NCBI GenBank assembly: GCA_949296115.1
Contig: CASFNR010000011.1
Span: 1-64,000 of the forward strand
DNA: 64,000 nt
From: an uncultured Eubacteriales bacterium
GTDB taxonomy: Bacteria; Bacillota; Clostridia; Oscillospirales; Oscillospiraceae
Direction of reading: 5' to 3'
This document shows, one piece after another, positions 18,416-26,645 of this stretch. The notes under the pieces were generated by a model that was given only the letters and a program-made list of their open reading frames with translations, searched no databases and was not told the origin of the DNA. Each line of letters begins with the position of its first letter. Position 1 is the first letter of the stretch. The position numbers and the translations under genes were made by a program.

Positions 18416-19231
18416 TTATACCACAACCAGGGGAATGATCAGCAGAAACGCCTCCATCAGCGGGGCGACCAGCGTCAGGGAATCCAGCCGGTCCAGGACG
18501 CCGCCGTGGCCGGGAATCAGATTGCCGTAGTCCTTGATGCCGGTCTGGCGCTTCACCACGGAGAAGCACAGGTCGCCGAAGGTGCCCACCAGAGAGCCAG
18601 CCAGCCCATACAGCAGCGCCAGCCCGTAGTTCACATCGAACTTCAGGGGCCAGTCCAGAATTACCGCATAGACCAGCATGCCCACCATGGCGAATGCCAA
18701 ACCGCCCAGCAGACCCTCAATGGTTTTGTTGGGGCTGACCACCGGGGACAACTTATGCTTTCCATACTTGGTTCCGATGAAATACGCACCGGTATCCGAA
18801 AGGAATGCCACCACAAAGGGAATCAGAATCACATACCGGCCGATGTTCATCACCAGGATCCGCACCAGAGAGCTGAGCATGTAAGGAATGATCAGCCCCG
18901 CCACAAAGCACATTCCCACCATGTCCAGGTGAACCTTCACATGATCCAGCATCATTTCCCCGTACATCAGCATGAAAAAGGCCATGATCATGAAGATAAA
19001 ATAAGCATGAACCGAGGAGAAATAGCTCCAGATGGAAACGGTAAAGGCCATGGCCGCAGAGGTCAGCACCATCCTGGGCCGCTGCACCAGTTTGGTCCGG
19101 TACAGCAGTTCATAAGCGCCGATGGCCAGCAGGACCCCCAGCACCACCGCCGCCACACTTTTATCCGCCACCAACACAATCAGCAGTAAAATCGGCACCA
19201 GAATCGCCGCCGTGAGTATTCGGGTCTTCAT
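18416..19231 (-). CDS. cdsA: Phosphatidate cytidylyltransferase
   Basis: A 271-aa membrane enzyme making CDP-diacylglycerol from phosphatidate and CTP. There are about eight membrane helices and the C-terminal signature 'KDYGNLIPGHGGVLDRLDSL'. Six bases after uppS; its stop lies 16 bases before the dxr start. GGAGGG ribosome site. Confidence 0.95.
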   Translation of the reverse strand: MKTRILTAAILVPILLLIVLVADKSVAAVVLGVLLAIGAYELLYRTKLVQRPRMVLTSAAMAFTVSIWSYFSSVHAYFIFMIMAFFMLMYGEMMLDHVKVHLDMVGMCFVAGLIIPYMLSSLVRILVMNIGRYVILIPFVVAFLSDTGAYFIGTKYGKHKLSPVVSPNKTIEGLLGGLAFAMVGMLVYAVILDWPLKFDVNYGLALLYGLAGSLVGTFGDLCFSVVKRQTGIKDYGNLIPGHGGVLDRLDSLTLVAPLMEAFLLIIPLVVV

Positions 19232-19237
19232 ATCTGT

Positions 19238-19957
19238 TTACGTCCCTCCAAAACGGCGATTCCGCCGGTGATATTCCGCAATGGCCTGATCCAGATGCTC
19301 TGGTGCAAAGTCCGGCCACAGTACATTCATAAATACGTATTCCGCATATGCGGACTGCCACAGCAGGAAATTGCTGATCCGCTTCTCCCCGGAGGGACGG
19401 ATTACCAATTCCGGATCCGGTACATCGGCGGAATAAAGATACTGTTCAAACAGCCCCTCCGTCAGGTCTTCCGGCTTTCTCTCTCCGCCGGCCACCTGCT
19501 GGGCAAACCGGCGGGCAGCCTGCACAATTTCATCCCGTCCGCCGTAATTCAGGCAAAAATTTACCTGCACGTCATAGTCCATGCTGCGGTTCTGGGCATC
19601 CATGCACAGCTTCTGAAGAGATGGGCTGAGCCGGGACAGGTCTCCGAAGAAACGGAATCGGACCCGGTTCTTCTCCATATCCCGCAGCGCTTCCTCCAGA
19701 TAGCGCCGCAGCAGCTTCATGATTCCCGCCACTTCCTCCTGGGACCGTTTCCAGTTTTCCGTGGAGAAGGCGTACACCGTCAGATACCGCACACCCAGGG
19801 TGCGGCAATAGTTGGCAATCCGGCGGAAGCTCTCCGCACCGGCGGCATGTCCCGCCGTCCGGGGCAGTCCCCGCTGCTTGGCCCACCGGCCGTTTCCGTC
19901 CATAATGATGGCAATATGCTGGGGCGGGGCCAGGGTTTCTTTCTCAGAAAGTGCCAT
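19238..19957 (-). CDS. uppS: Undecaprenyl diphosphate synthase (cis-prenyltransferase)
   Basis: A 239-aa enzyme that builds the C55 lipid carrier for cell-wall synthesis from FPP and IPP. Catalytic 'IIMDGNGRWAKQRG' has D20. Further marks are 'LTVYAFSTENWKR' and the Mg/IPP site 'PELVIRPSGEKRISNFLLWQ'. It consumes the isoprenoid units made by the dxr and ispG products of the same operon. Confidence 0.96.
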   Translation of the reverse strand: MALSEKETLAPPQHIAIIMDGNGRWAKQRGLPRTAGHAAGAESFRRIANYCRTLGVRYLTVYAFSTENWKRSQEEVAGIMKLLRRYLEEALRDMEKNRVRFRFFGDLSRLSPSLQKLCMDAQNRSMDYDVQVNFCLNYGGRDEIVQAARRFAQQVAGGERKPEDLTEGLFEQYLYSADVPDPELVIRPSGEKRISNFLLWQSAYAEYVFMNVLWPDFAPEHLDQAIAEYHRRNRRFGGT

Positions 19958-20067
19958 TTCAGCACCTCTTTCTCACTAGAATCTTTCTTCGCTGTCTGCA
20001 CAGGGGGGCCGATACGCAGATCGGCCCCACAGCAGTCTCAAGCAATATCATCCGGAACCTGCCGTCC

Positions 20068-20622
20068 TCAGATGGACATCAGTTCCTTCTCCTTGGCAGC
20101 CAGAGCCGCATCCACCCGCTTGATGTTCTTGTCCAGCAGATCCTGCAGGTCCTTCTCCGCCTTCTTCTGGTCATCTTCCGTGATTTCGGAATTCTTTTTC
20201 AGCTTCTTCACATAGTCCATGCCGTCCCGGCGGATGTTGCGCATGGCAACCTTGGCTTCCTCCGCATACTTTCTGACCTGCTTGGCCAGTTCCTTCCGGC
20301 GCTCCTCTGTCAGCTGGGGAAACACCAGGCGGATGACCCGGCCGTCGTTCTGGGGATTGATGCCCAGATCAGAGGTCTGGATGGCCTTCTGAATGTCCTT
20401 GAGCAGCTTGGTATCCCAGGGCTGCACCACCAGAGTCCGGGCATCGGGGGTGGAGATGGTGGCCACACCGTTCAGGGGCGTCTCACTGCCGTAATACTCC
20501 ACGGTGATCCGGTCAAGCACCTTGGCATTGGCCCGGCCAGCCCGAACAGCGCCGAACTCCTCCTCCAGGTGGTCCAAAGCCCGGTCCATTCTTCTCGCAT
20601 AATCCTTGAAATCTACGCTCAT
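20068..20622 (-). CDS. frr: Ribosome recycling factor
   Basis: A 184-aa cytosolic factor that splits post-termination ribosomes with EF-G. Typical marks: 'MDRALDHLEEEFGAVRAGRA', 'VQPWDTKLLKDIQKAI' and 'LTEERRKELAKQV'. TAAGGAGG precedes the ATG; the start is 4 bases after pyrH. Normal length. Confidence 0.97.
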   Translation of the reverse strand: MSVDFKDYARRMDRALDHLEEEFGAVRAGRANAKVLDRITVEYYGSETPLNGVATISTPDARTLVVQPWDTKLLKDIQKAIQTSDLGINPQNDGRVIRLVFPQLTEERRKELAKQVRKYAEEAKVAMRNIRRDGMDYVKKLKKNSEITEDDQKKAEKDLQDLLDKNIKRVDAALAAKEKELMSI

Positions 20623-20626
20623 GTTT

Positions 20627-21352
20627 TCAGTCCTCCTTAACGGTTACAGTGGTCCCGATTTCTTCTCCGCAGACCACGCGGATGATGTTCTCAGGGGGAT
20701 TCAGGGCAAAGCAGACCATGGGCATGTCGTTGTCCATCGCCAGGGTCATGGCGGTGGAGTCCGTGGCCTTCAGATGCTCCGCCAGCACCTGGTCATAGGT
20801 CAGCCGGCTGTAGCGCTTGGCGTTGGGGTCCAAGTTAGGGTCGGCGGAATAGATGGCATCTACATTCTTGGCCATCAGGATGGCGTCGGCCTCAATCTCC
20901 ACGCCCCGGAGCACCGCACCGGTGTCGGTGGAGAAATAGGGGTTGCCGGTGCCGGCAGCGAAGATCACCACTTTTCCCTCGTTCAGGTAACGGTCAGCGG
21001 TATCCCGGGTAAAATACTCTGCGAATTTGTTCATTTCCACGGCGGTAAGCACCCGGGCCTCCACGCCCTTCTTCTCCAGCGCATCCGCCACGGCAATGGA
21101 ATTCATAACGGTGGCCAGCATTCCCATGGCGTCACCGTGGGAGCGCTGCATCTTGTCCGCGCCGTCCTTCACGCCACGCCAGAAATTACCGCCGCCAATC
21201 ACCAGTCCAATCTGGGCGCCCATATCCCGGCAGGTACGGATGACGTCGCAGACCGACTGAATCACTGCAAAGTCCAGGCCCCGGTGCTGCTCACCGGCCA
21301 AAGCCTCACCGCTGATTTTCAGCAGAATTCGCTTATATTTAAGCTCAGGCAA
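20627..21352 (-). CDS. pyrH: UMP kinase
   Basis: A 241-aa amino-acid-kinase-fold enzyme that phosphorylates UMP. Motifs are 'LLKISGEALAG', 'VIGGGNFWRG' and 'FAAGTGNPYFSTDTGAVLRG'-type loop residues. The start codon is a TTG at 21352: AAAGGAG lies 10 bases upstream and no in-frame ATG/GTG fits the conserved N-terminus. It leads the eight-gene operon from the promoter at 21384-21412. Confidence 0.96.
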   Translation of the reverse strand: MPELKYKRILLKISGEALAGEQHRGLDFAVIQSVCDVIRTCRDMGAQIGLVIGGGNFWRGVKDGADKMQRSHGDAMGMLATVMNSIAVADALEKKGVEARVLTAVEMNKFAEYFTRDTADRYLNEGKVVIFAAGTGNPYFSTDTGAVLRGVEIEADAILMAKNVDAIYSADPNLDPNAKRYSRLTYDQVLAEHLKATDSTAMTLAMDNDMPMVCFALNPPENIIRVVCGEEIGTTVTVKED

Positions 21353-21383
21353 ATCGTATCAACTCCTTTTCGTATCCTTCCCT

Positions 21384-21412
21384 ATTTTAATATAAGATGG
21401 CCCAATTGACAA
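21384..21412 (-). promoter_or_regulatory. Promoter of the pyrH-frr-uppS-cdsA-dxr-rseP-ispG-polC operon
   Basis: Minus strand: TTGTCA (21407-21412), 17-bp spacer, TAAAAT (21384-21389), 31 bp before the TTG start of pyrH. Confidence 0.7.
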
Positions 21413-21501
21413 CCATTAAATTTTAGTTTTCTTAAAATGTTTTATTCTTTTTCACAAATTTGCCTCCCCGGTAAAAAACCGGCTGTTTTCTGGAATTGCG
21501 G

Positions 21502-21530
21502 TTGCAAATCCCAGCGCAATGGGGTATAAT
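21502..21530 (+). promoter_or_regulatory. Promoter of glnS
   Basis: TTGCAA (21502-21507), 17-bp spacer, perfect TATAAT (21525-21530). It gives a leader of about 78 nt. I see no T-box specifier or antiterminator signature in it. Confidence 0.75.
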
Positions 21531-21614
21531 GGCAGAATATTGGGAAACTTCCCGGGCAGCCGGCCGTTCTTTCTGCCGCAGGCCGCCCTATTTCAAGAGA
21601 GGATGTTTGAAGAT

Positions 21615-23261
21615 ATGGCTGAAACCACCGAAAGCAAGAATTTCATCCATGCGTTTATCGATGAGGATATTGCGGAAGGCGGCCGTTACGAAGGAATGAC
21701 CGTCCACACCCGGTTCCCGCCGGAACCCAACGGCTACCTGCACATCGGCCACTGCAAGGCCCTGATTATTGACTTCGGCACCGCCGAGAAATACGGCGGT
21801 CTATGCAACCTGCGGATGGACGACACCAACCCCACCAAAGAGGATGTGGAGTTCGTCGAGGCCATTCAGGAGGATATTCACTGGCTGGGCTTTGACTGGG
21901 GCGACCGGTTCTACTACGGCTCCGACTACTTTGAAAAGACCTACGAGCTGGCGGAAGAGCTGATCAAGAAGGGGCTGGCCTATGTTTGTGAGCTGACCCC
22001 CGAACAGTTCAAGGAATACCGGGGCGACACCGATACCCCGGCCAAATCTCCCTGGCGGGATCGGCCCATTGAAGAAAGCCTGGATCTGTTCCGCCGGATG
22101 CGGGCCGGAGAGTTCGAGGACAACAAGTACACCCTCCGGGCCAAAATCGACCTGGCCTCCGGCAACTTCAACATGCGTGACCCGGTAATCTACCGCATCC
22201 GCCATATGCACCACCACCGGCAGGGGGACAAGTGGTGCATCTACCCCATGTACGACTTTGCCCACCCCATCCAGGACGCTCTGGAGGGCATCACCCACCG
22301 TCCTCTGTACAACTGGGTGGTGGAGCACACCAACGTTCCCCACCATCCCCGGCAGATTGAGTTCGCCCGGCTGGGCATCGACCATACCGTGCTCTCCAAA
22401 CGGAAGCTCCGCGCTTTGGTGGAGAACGGCTACGTCTCCGGCTGGGACGATCCCCGGATGCCCACCCTGTGCGGTCTGCGCCGCCGGGGCTACACCCCCG
22501 CCTCCATCCGCAACTTCTGCGACCGGGTGGGCGTGGCCAAGAGCCCCAATACCATTGAATACGGCTTTCTGGAGCACTGTCTGCGGGAGGACCTGAACGA
22601 AACCGCCCAGCGGGTGATGGCGGTGCTGGACCCGGTGAAGCTCACCATCACCAACTATCCCGAGGGCCAGAGCGAGACTTTTGAGGTGGAGAACAACCCC
22701 AACGACCCGGAAGCGGGCACCCGGGGTGTCACCTTCTCCCGGCACCTGTGGATTGAGGCAGATGATTTCCTGGCAGAGCCGGTGCCCAAGTACAAGCGGC
22801 TCTATCCCAACGGACCGGAGTGCCGCCTGAAGGCCTACCTCATCACCTGCACCGGCTGCGTCACCGACGAAACCGGCAAGGTGGTGGAAGTGCTGGCCAC
22901 CTACGATCCGGGCAGCAAGGGCGGCAATCCCGCCGACGGCCGGAAGGTCAAGGGCGCTACCATCCACTGGGTGGACGCCGACAACTGCGCCGGCGCCGAG
23001 GTCCGGCTGTACAGCAACCTGTTTGACGACCCCGATCCCGACGCCGCCGGAAAGGACTTCCTGGCCTGCCTGAACCCCAACTCCCTGGAAGTGCTCACCG
23101 GGTGCAAGGTGGAAGCCAGCCTGAAAGACGCCAAGGCTCCCGCCTCCTATCAGTTCATGCGTCTGGGCTACTTCTGCCCCGACAGCAAGGATTCCTCCCC
23201 GGAGCATCTGGTGTTCAACCGCTCCGTCAGCCTGAAAGACAGCTTCAAGCCCGGCAAATAA
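21615..23261 (+). CDS. glnS: Glutaminyl-tRNA synthetase
   Basis: A 548-aa class I synthetase charging tRNA-Gln. HIGH is at residues 43-46 ('PEPNGYLHIGHCKAL') and the KMSKS-like loop is 'VLSKRKL' near residue 270. The C-terminal beta-barrel anticodon domain is complete ('GVTFSRHLWIEADDF', 'KVKGATIHWVDA'). I start at the ATG at 21615 with AGAGAGG upstream; another Met four codons earlier overlaps that site. Its presence suggests direct tRNA-Gln charging rather than sole reliance on GatCAB. Confidence 0.96.
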   Translation: MAETTESKNFIHAFIDEDIAEGGRYEGMTVHTRFPPEPNGYLHIGHCKALIIDFGTAEKYGGLCNLRMDDTNPTKEDVEFVEAIQEDIHWLGFDWGDRFYYGSDYFEKTYELAEELIKKGLAYVCELTPEQFKEYRGDTDTPAKSPWRDRPIEESLDLFRRMRAGEFEDNKYTLRAKIDLASGNFNMRDPVIYRIRHMHHHRQGDKWCIYPMYDFAHPIQDALEGITHRPLYNWVVEHTNVPHHPRQIEFARLGIDHTVLSKRKLRALVENGYVSGWDDPRMPTLCGLRRRGYTPASIRNFCDRVGVAKSPNTIEYGFLEHCLREDLNETAQRVMAVLDPVKLTITNYPEGQSETFEVENNPNDPEAGTRGVTFSRHLWIEADDFLAEPVPKYKRLYPNGPECRLKAYLITCTGCVTDETGKVVEVLATYDPGSKGGNPADGRKVKGATIHWVDADNCAGAEVRLYSNLFDDPDPDAAGKDFLACLNPNSLEVLTGCKVEASLKDAKAPASYQFMRLGYFCPDSKDSSPEHLVFNRSVSLKDSFKPGK

Positions 23262-23267
23262 GACTTT

Positions 23268-23307
23268 GTCCCGCCGCAGAAACTGCGGCGGGACTTTCTG
23301 CTTGCTT
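23268..23307 (+). terminator. Terminator of glnS
   Basis: An 11-bp perfect GC stem (23268-23278/23284-23294), 5-base loop, then TTTCTGCTTGCTTT. Confidence 0.8.
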
Positions 23308-23329
23308 TCTGATCATTTTCTGGTACAAT
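23302..23329 (+). promoter_or_regulatory. Possible promoter of the DUF975 gene
   Basis: TTGCTT (23302-23307), 16-bp spacer, TACAAT (23324-23329), 24 bp before the start. The -35 element is weak. Confidence 0.5.
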
Positions 23330-23352
23330 GAAAGAAAAAGGAGGTCTGCGTT

Positions 23353-24027
23353 ATGGACACCAGTGAAATCCGCCGCAAAGCCCGGGAGCATCTGAAATCC
23401 AACTGGGCCCTGTCTATCGGCATCGCTGCGGTAGCCTGTCTGCTGGGCGGACTACTGATCGGCACCAGTTTTCTGCCAAACATTCAGTTTTCCCCTTCCC
23501 GGGAGTTTTCCCTGCTGTTTCCCTTTACCTGGCAGGTAACCGATACCATTCGCATCACGATAAAAAGCGGTTTGCCCAGCCTGGCTGCCTTCCTGATCGG
23601 GGGCGTTTTGCAGCTGGGCTACGCCCGGTTCCTGCTGAAGCAGCACGATGGAAAAGCCCTGGATTTCAACGACCTGTTTTCCCAGTTTGACCGGTTCGGC
23701 ACCGGCTTTGCCCAGAACTTTCTGCGGACGCTGTATACTTTCCTGTGGAGTCTGCTGCTGATTGTGCCCGGCATCATCGCAGCCCTGAGCTACGCCATGA
23801 CTCCCTTCATTCTGGAGGAACACCCGGAGCTGACTGCCAGCGAGGCCATTGACCGGTCCAAAGAACTGATGAACGGGCACAAAATGGATCTGTTTATTCT
23901 GACTCTGACCTTCCTGGGGTGGGACGTTCTGTGTGCCCTGACCGCAAATATCGGAAATTTGTTCCTGAACCCCTACAAAAACGCCGCCTACGCCGTTTTT
24001 TATCGGGAAATTACCAAGGAATCGTAA
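23353..24027 (+). CDS. DUF975 family membrane protein
   Basis: A 224-aa protein with an N-terminal amphipathic start 'SEIRRKAREHLKSNW' and about five membrane segments. It also has 'LPSLAAFLIGGVLQLGYARFLL' hydrophobic features, 'LIVPGIIAALSYAMTPFIL', and 'ASEAIDRSKELMNGHKMDLFIL', the signature of DUF975. AAGGAGG ribosome site. Function unknown; these proteins are common in Clostridia membranes. Confidence 0.88.
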   Translation: MDTSEIRRKAREHLKSNWALSIGIAAVACLLGGLLIGTSFLPNIQFSPSREFSLLFPFTWQVTDTIRITIKSGLPSLAAFLIGGVLQLGYARFLLKQHDGKALDFNDLFSQFDRFGTGFAQNFLRTLYTFLWSLLLIVPGIIAALSYAMTPFILEEHPELTASEAIDRSKELMNGHKMDLFILTLTFLGWDVLCALTANIGNLFLNPYKNAAYAVFYREITKES

Positions 24028-24033
24028 CTGTAA

Positions 24034-24075
24034 ACAAATTGCCCGGCTGCGCAACATCGCAGCCGGGCATTCTCG
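24034..24075. terminator. Bidirectional terminator between the DUF975 gene and rex
   Basis: A 12-bp stem (24040-24051/24058-24069) with a 6-base loop between convergent genes. A-rich on the left and T-containing on the right, so it can serve both strands. Confidence 0.75.
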
Positions 24076-24726
24076 TTACTTCTTGATTTCCTTCTCTTCT
24101 TTAATCTGGGCCTGCAGATGCACGGACAGCACCGCCAGGGAGGTTGCCATGTTCTCATTCTGCACCAGGGTGCCCGCCGGCACATCCAGGTGCACCGGGG
24201 CGAAATTCCAGATAGCCTTCACGCCCACGGCAATCAGCTGATCCGCCACACGCTGGGCGCTCTCCGCCGGAACGGTGATGATGCCCATCAACACCTTGTG
24301 GGTCTTGCAGAATTGGGGCAGCTTTTCAATGGGATAGACCGGCTTCCCCTCCTCGGTTCTGGTCATCTTGGGCTGGACATCAAAGGCAGCCAGAATGTTC
24401 AGACCGTACTCATCAAAGCCGCTGTAGCCCATCAGCGCCTGGCCCAGCTTTCCGGCGCCGATGAGAATGGCGTCCGTGGTATTGTCGTAGCCCAGGAACT
24501 GCTCAATGTCATCAATCAGGGCCTCCCGCAGGTATCCGATTTTGGGACGCCCGCCGTCGGAGACCATGGCCAGGTCCTTGCGCACCTGCACCTCCCCCAT
24601 CCCCAGGGCATTGGCAAGGGCAGTGGCGGAAATATTGGGCGGAGAATTCTCCGGCATATTCTTCAGATAGGCCAGGTAACCAGGCAGCCGCTTTAAAACA
24701 GACTTGGAAACCTTCTTGTTTTCCAT
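24076..24726 (-). CDS. rex: Redox-sensing transcriptional repressor Rex
   Basis: A 216-aa repressor that senses the NADH/NAD+ ratio and controls fermentation and respiration genes. N-terminal winged helix ('LKRLPGYLAYLKNM', 'ALGMGEVQVRKDLAMV') and Rossmann domain ('AILIGAGKLGQALMGY', residues ~88-103), with 'IGIITVPAESAQRVADQL'-type C-terminal part. Complete. It has its own promoter with repeated ATCGAT motifs around the start of transcription. Confidence 0.95.
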   Translation of the reverse strand: MENKKVSKSVLKRLPGYLAYLKNMPENSPPNISATALANALGMGEVQVRKDLAMVSDGGRPKIGYLREALIDDIEQFLGYDNTTDAILIGAGKLGQALMGYSGFDEYGLNILAAFDVQPKMTRTEEGKPVYPIEKLPQFCKTHKVLMGIITVPAESAQRVADQLIAVGVKAIWNFAPVHLDVPAGTLVQNENMATSLAVLSVHLQAQIKEEKEIKK

Positions 24727-24742
24727 AATACATCCTCTCTTT

Positions 24743-24778
24743 ATCGATATTGCACAATCGATACTTTTGTATATCGAT
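24743..24778. repeat. Three ATCGAT palindromes at the rex promoter
   Basis: ATCGAT occurs at 24743-24748, 24757-24762 and 24773-24778, overlapping the -10 box and the predicted transcript start. Together with ATTGCACAAT (24749-24758) this may be an autoregulatory operator. It does not match the usual Rex site TTGTTAA-N4-TTAACAA. Confidence 0.45.
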
Positions 24779-24805
24779 TATAACATACCGATCTGACAAA
24801 ATCAA
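24777..24805 (-). promoter_or_regulatory. Promoter of rex
   Basis: Minus strand: TTGATT (24800-24805), 17-bp spacer, perfect TATAAT (24777-24782). The -35 box overlaps the sigE stop codon. Confidence 0.65.
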
Positions 24806-25509
24806 GCGCAGCTTGTTTGTCGGAGGAACTCTTTTTTCAGTCTTTGCATGATCCGTTTTTCCAGCCGGGAAATATAGGACTGAGAAATCCCCATTTTTTG
24901 GGCAACTTCCTTCTGGGTCAGTTCCTTGCGTCCCTCCAGGCCGAACCGCAGGAACACGATCTCCCGTTCCCGTTCCGGCAGCTCCCACAGTGCCTGGCGC
25001 AAAACCCGAAGATCCACATCATCCTCCAGCGGACGCAGAATCAGATCCTCCTCCGTGCCCAGGATGTCCGACAGCAGCAGCTCGTTGCCGTCGCAGTCCA
25101 TGTTGATGGGTTCGTCCAGAGACACCTCCGCCTTCTGATTGGCGGTCTTGCGGATGTACATGAGGATTTCATTCTCAATGCAGCGAGAAGCGTAGGTGGC
25201 AAGCTTGATTTTCTTTTCCAGCCGGTAGGTTCCAATGGCCTTGATCAGCCCGATGGTGCCAATGGAGATCAAATCTTCCAGATTGATGCCGGTATTTTCG
25301 AACCGTCGGGCAATGTACACCACCAGCCGGAGATTGTGCTCCACCAGGCATTGTCTGGCATCCTCGTCCCCCTGTTCCAGCCGTTCCAATGCCTGCTGCT
25401 CCTCCGCTCCCTTCAGCGGCGGGGGAAGAACGTCACTTCCGCCGATGTAGTGAATGCTCTGCTCCGGGAGCAGACCCAATGTTTCCAGCAACACAGTGAT
25501 TATGTTCAT
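24802..25509 (-). CDS. sigE: Mother-cell sporulation sigma factor SigE
   Basis: A 235-aa sigma-70 family factor directing early mother-cell genes. It has the N-terminal pro-sequence (about 27 residues, '[20 protein letters not shown]'), region 2 ('[20 protein letters not shown]', '[17 protein letters not shown]') and region 4 helix-turn-helix ('[23 protein letters not shown]'). The protease needed to remove the pro-sequence, SpoIIGA, is encoded 21 bases upstream. This is strong evidence that the organism can form endospores. Confidence 0.96.
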   Translation of the reverse strand: MNIITVLLETLGLLPEQSIHYIGGSDVLPPPLKGAEEQQALERLEQGDEDARQCLVEHNLRLVVYIARRFENTGINLEDLISIGTIGLIKAIGTYRLEKKIKLATYASRCIENEILMYIRKTANQKAEVSLDEPINMDCDGNELLLSDILGTEEDLILRPLEDDVDLRVLRQALWELPEREREIVFLRFGLEGRKELTQKEVAQKMGISQSYISRLEKRIMQRLKKEFLRQTSCA

Positions 25510-25530
25510 AGGTTTCCTCCTGTTCCGCTC

Positions 25531-26304
25531 TTACGCCTGTACCGCCACCAGCGCCTGATAACTGCCCTCCAGTCCCTCCGGAGCAAATGCCGCCACGGCG
25601 CTCCGGGTCTTTCCGTCGATTTTGACCTGATGCAGCCGAATGCCCAGCAGCATTCCGGCGTGCTGTCCCACCGCCTGGTAAGGGATCAGCCGCAGCCCCG
25701 GAAGCGGGTGCTGGAGCAGGGTTTCCATCGGATTGTGCAGCTGCTCCTGCGTCAGCCCGGTCAGTTTCTGCCCAACCCGTGCCGACACCACCAGCACCGG
25801 CTCGCCGGTAATGGGGTCCCGGAGGGTATTGCCGGAGTCCCGCAGGGCCAGGACCGACACCCGCTTGTCTCCCCATTGCAGGCAAACCGGCACATACTCC
25901 TGTCCCCCAACCCTGTTTCCGAAAGCTGTCCGGCACAGCAGCCAGATTCCGCCCCCCGCCAACAGCAGAGACGTGAGATTTCCCCGGCTGAATTGCAGCG
26001 CCGCTCCTCCCATTGCCAGGCTCAGCAGAACAAATACACCGCCCCGCTTCCAGGCAGAGCGGTTCCACCCGAAAGCAAGAATCCCCATCAGTCCAAGACA
26101 CACCCCCCGCCACAGCAGGCTGCCCAGGAAGCGGAACCCCGGCAGCAGGCAGGCGCCGCTGTACACCGCTCCCAAAACCGCCGCCAGGGCACACCGTCCC
26201 GGTGCCAAGGGAAAGCCGGAAAGCCGGTTTGTCCCCAAAAGAAGCAGAAAGTCCACGGTAAAATTCAGAAACATGACCAAATCCAAATATACTTCCAATG
26301 CCAT
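25531..26304 (-). CDS. spoIIGA: Pro-sigma-E processing protease SpoIIGA
   Basis: A 257-aa membrane-embedded aspartic protease. Five hydrophobic N-terminal helices come first (starting 'YLDLVMFLNFTVDFLLLLG'), then a C-terminal protease domain with 'ALRDSGNTLRDPITGEPV', where the Asp of DSG is catalytic. I use the ATG at 26304 with GAGGAAGGGG upstream. It cleaves pro-SigE at the asymmetric septum once triggered by the forespore signal SpoIIR. Same operon as sigE. Confidence 0.94.
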   Translation of the reverse strand: MALEVYLDLVMFLNFTVDFLLLLGTNRLSGFPLAPGRCALAAVLGAVYSGACLLPGFRFLGSLLWRGVCLGLMGILAFGWNRSAWKRGGVFVLLSLAMGGAALQFSRGNLTSLLLAGGGIWLLCRTAFGNRVGGQEYVPVCLQWGDKRVSVLALRDSGNTLRDPITGEPVLVVSARVGQKLTGLTQEQLHNPMETLLQHPLPGLRLIPYQAVGQHAGMLLGIRLHQVKIDGKTRSAVAAFAPEGLEGSYQALVAVQA

Positions 26305-26329
26305 CCGCCCCTTCCTCTCAGATGGTTCC

Positions 26330-26364
26330 AGTATACTTCTCCCCGCCGGAGAAGTCGGTCGCAA
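26330..26364 (-). promoter_or_regulatory. Possible wide-spaced spoIIG-type promoter
   Basis: Minus strand: TTGCGA (26359-26364) and TATACT (26330-26335), separated by 23 bp. The B. subtilis spoIIG promoter also has unusually wide spacing (22 bp) and needs Spo0A. I cannot find a clear Spo0A box (TGTCGAA) here, so this is tentative. Confidence 0.3.
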
Positions 26365-26432
26365 CCTTACCCGCCGGTCTGCGCAAGTTCAGTCAGGACA
26401 CGCTGGGTTTCCGGCTCATCCCACGGCAACCG

Positions 26433-26463
26433 CAAAAAACCTCCGGCTGAATCAGTCGGAGGT
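26433..26463 (-). terminator. Terminator of the rarA-DUF951 operon
   Basis: A 12-bp stem with one mismatch (26439-26450/26452-26463) overlaps the DUF951 stop codon and is followed by TTTTT on the minus strand. Confidence 0.7.
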
Positions 26464-26643
26464 CTGCTCCCGCTCAATGGAGCGGATATTTTTTTCTGCT
26501 TTGAACCGGGGGGTCATCAGTTCATGGCCGCAGCCCAGGCATTTCAGCCGGAAGTCCGCCCCGGTGCGAAGCACCTTCCAGCGCTTTTCCCCGCAGGGGT
26601 GGGCCTTCTTCATCACCAGAACATCCCCAACCCGTACATCCAT
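26452..26643 (-). CDS. DUF951 domain-containing protein
   Basis: A 63-aa small beta-rich protein: 'VRVGDVLVMKKAHPCGEKRW' then 'DFRLKCLGCGHELMTPRFKAEKNIRSI'. C-x2-C and a further Cys suggest a zinc site, as usual for this family. I start at the ATG at 26643 with GGAGGG upstream; the gene begins 2 bases past the rarA stop. Function unknown, possibly nucleic-acid binding. Confidence 0.88.
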   Translation of the reverse strand: MDVRVGDVLVMKKAHPCGEKRWKVLRTGADFRLKCLGCGHELMTPRFKAEKNIRSIEREQTSD

Positions 26644-26645
26644 GT

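Noticed and set aside
21531..21614. A T-box riboswitch before glnS
   Set aside because: The leader is only about 80 nt, with no antiterminator consensus and no intrinsic terminator before the start codon.
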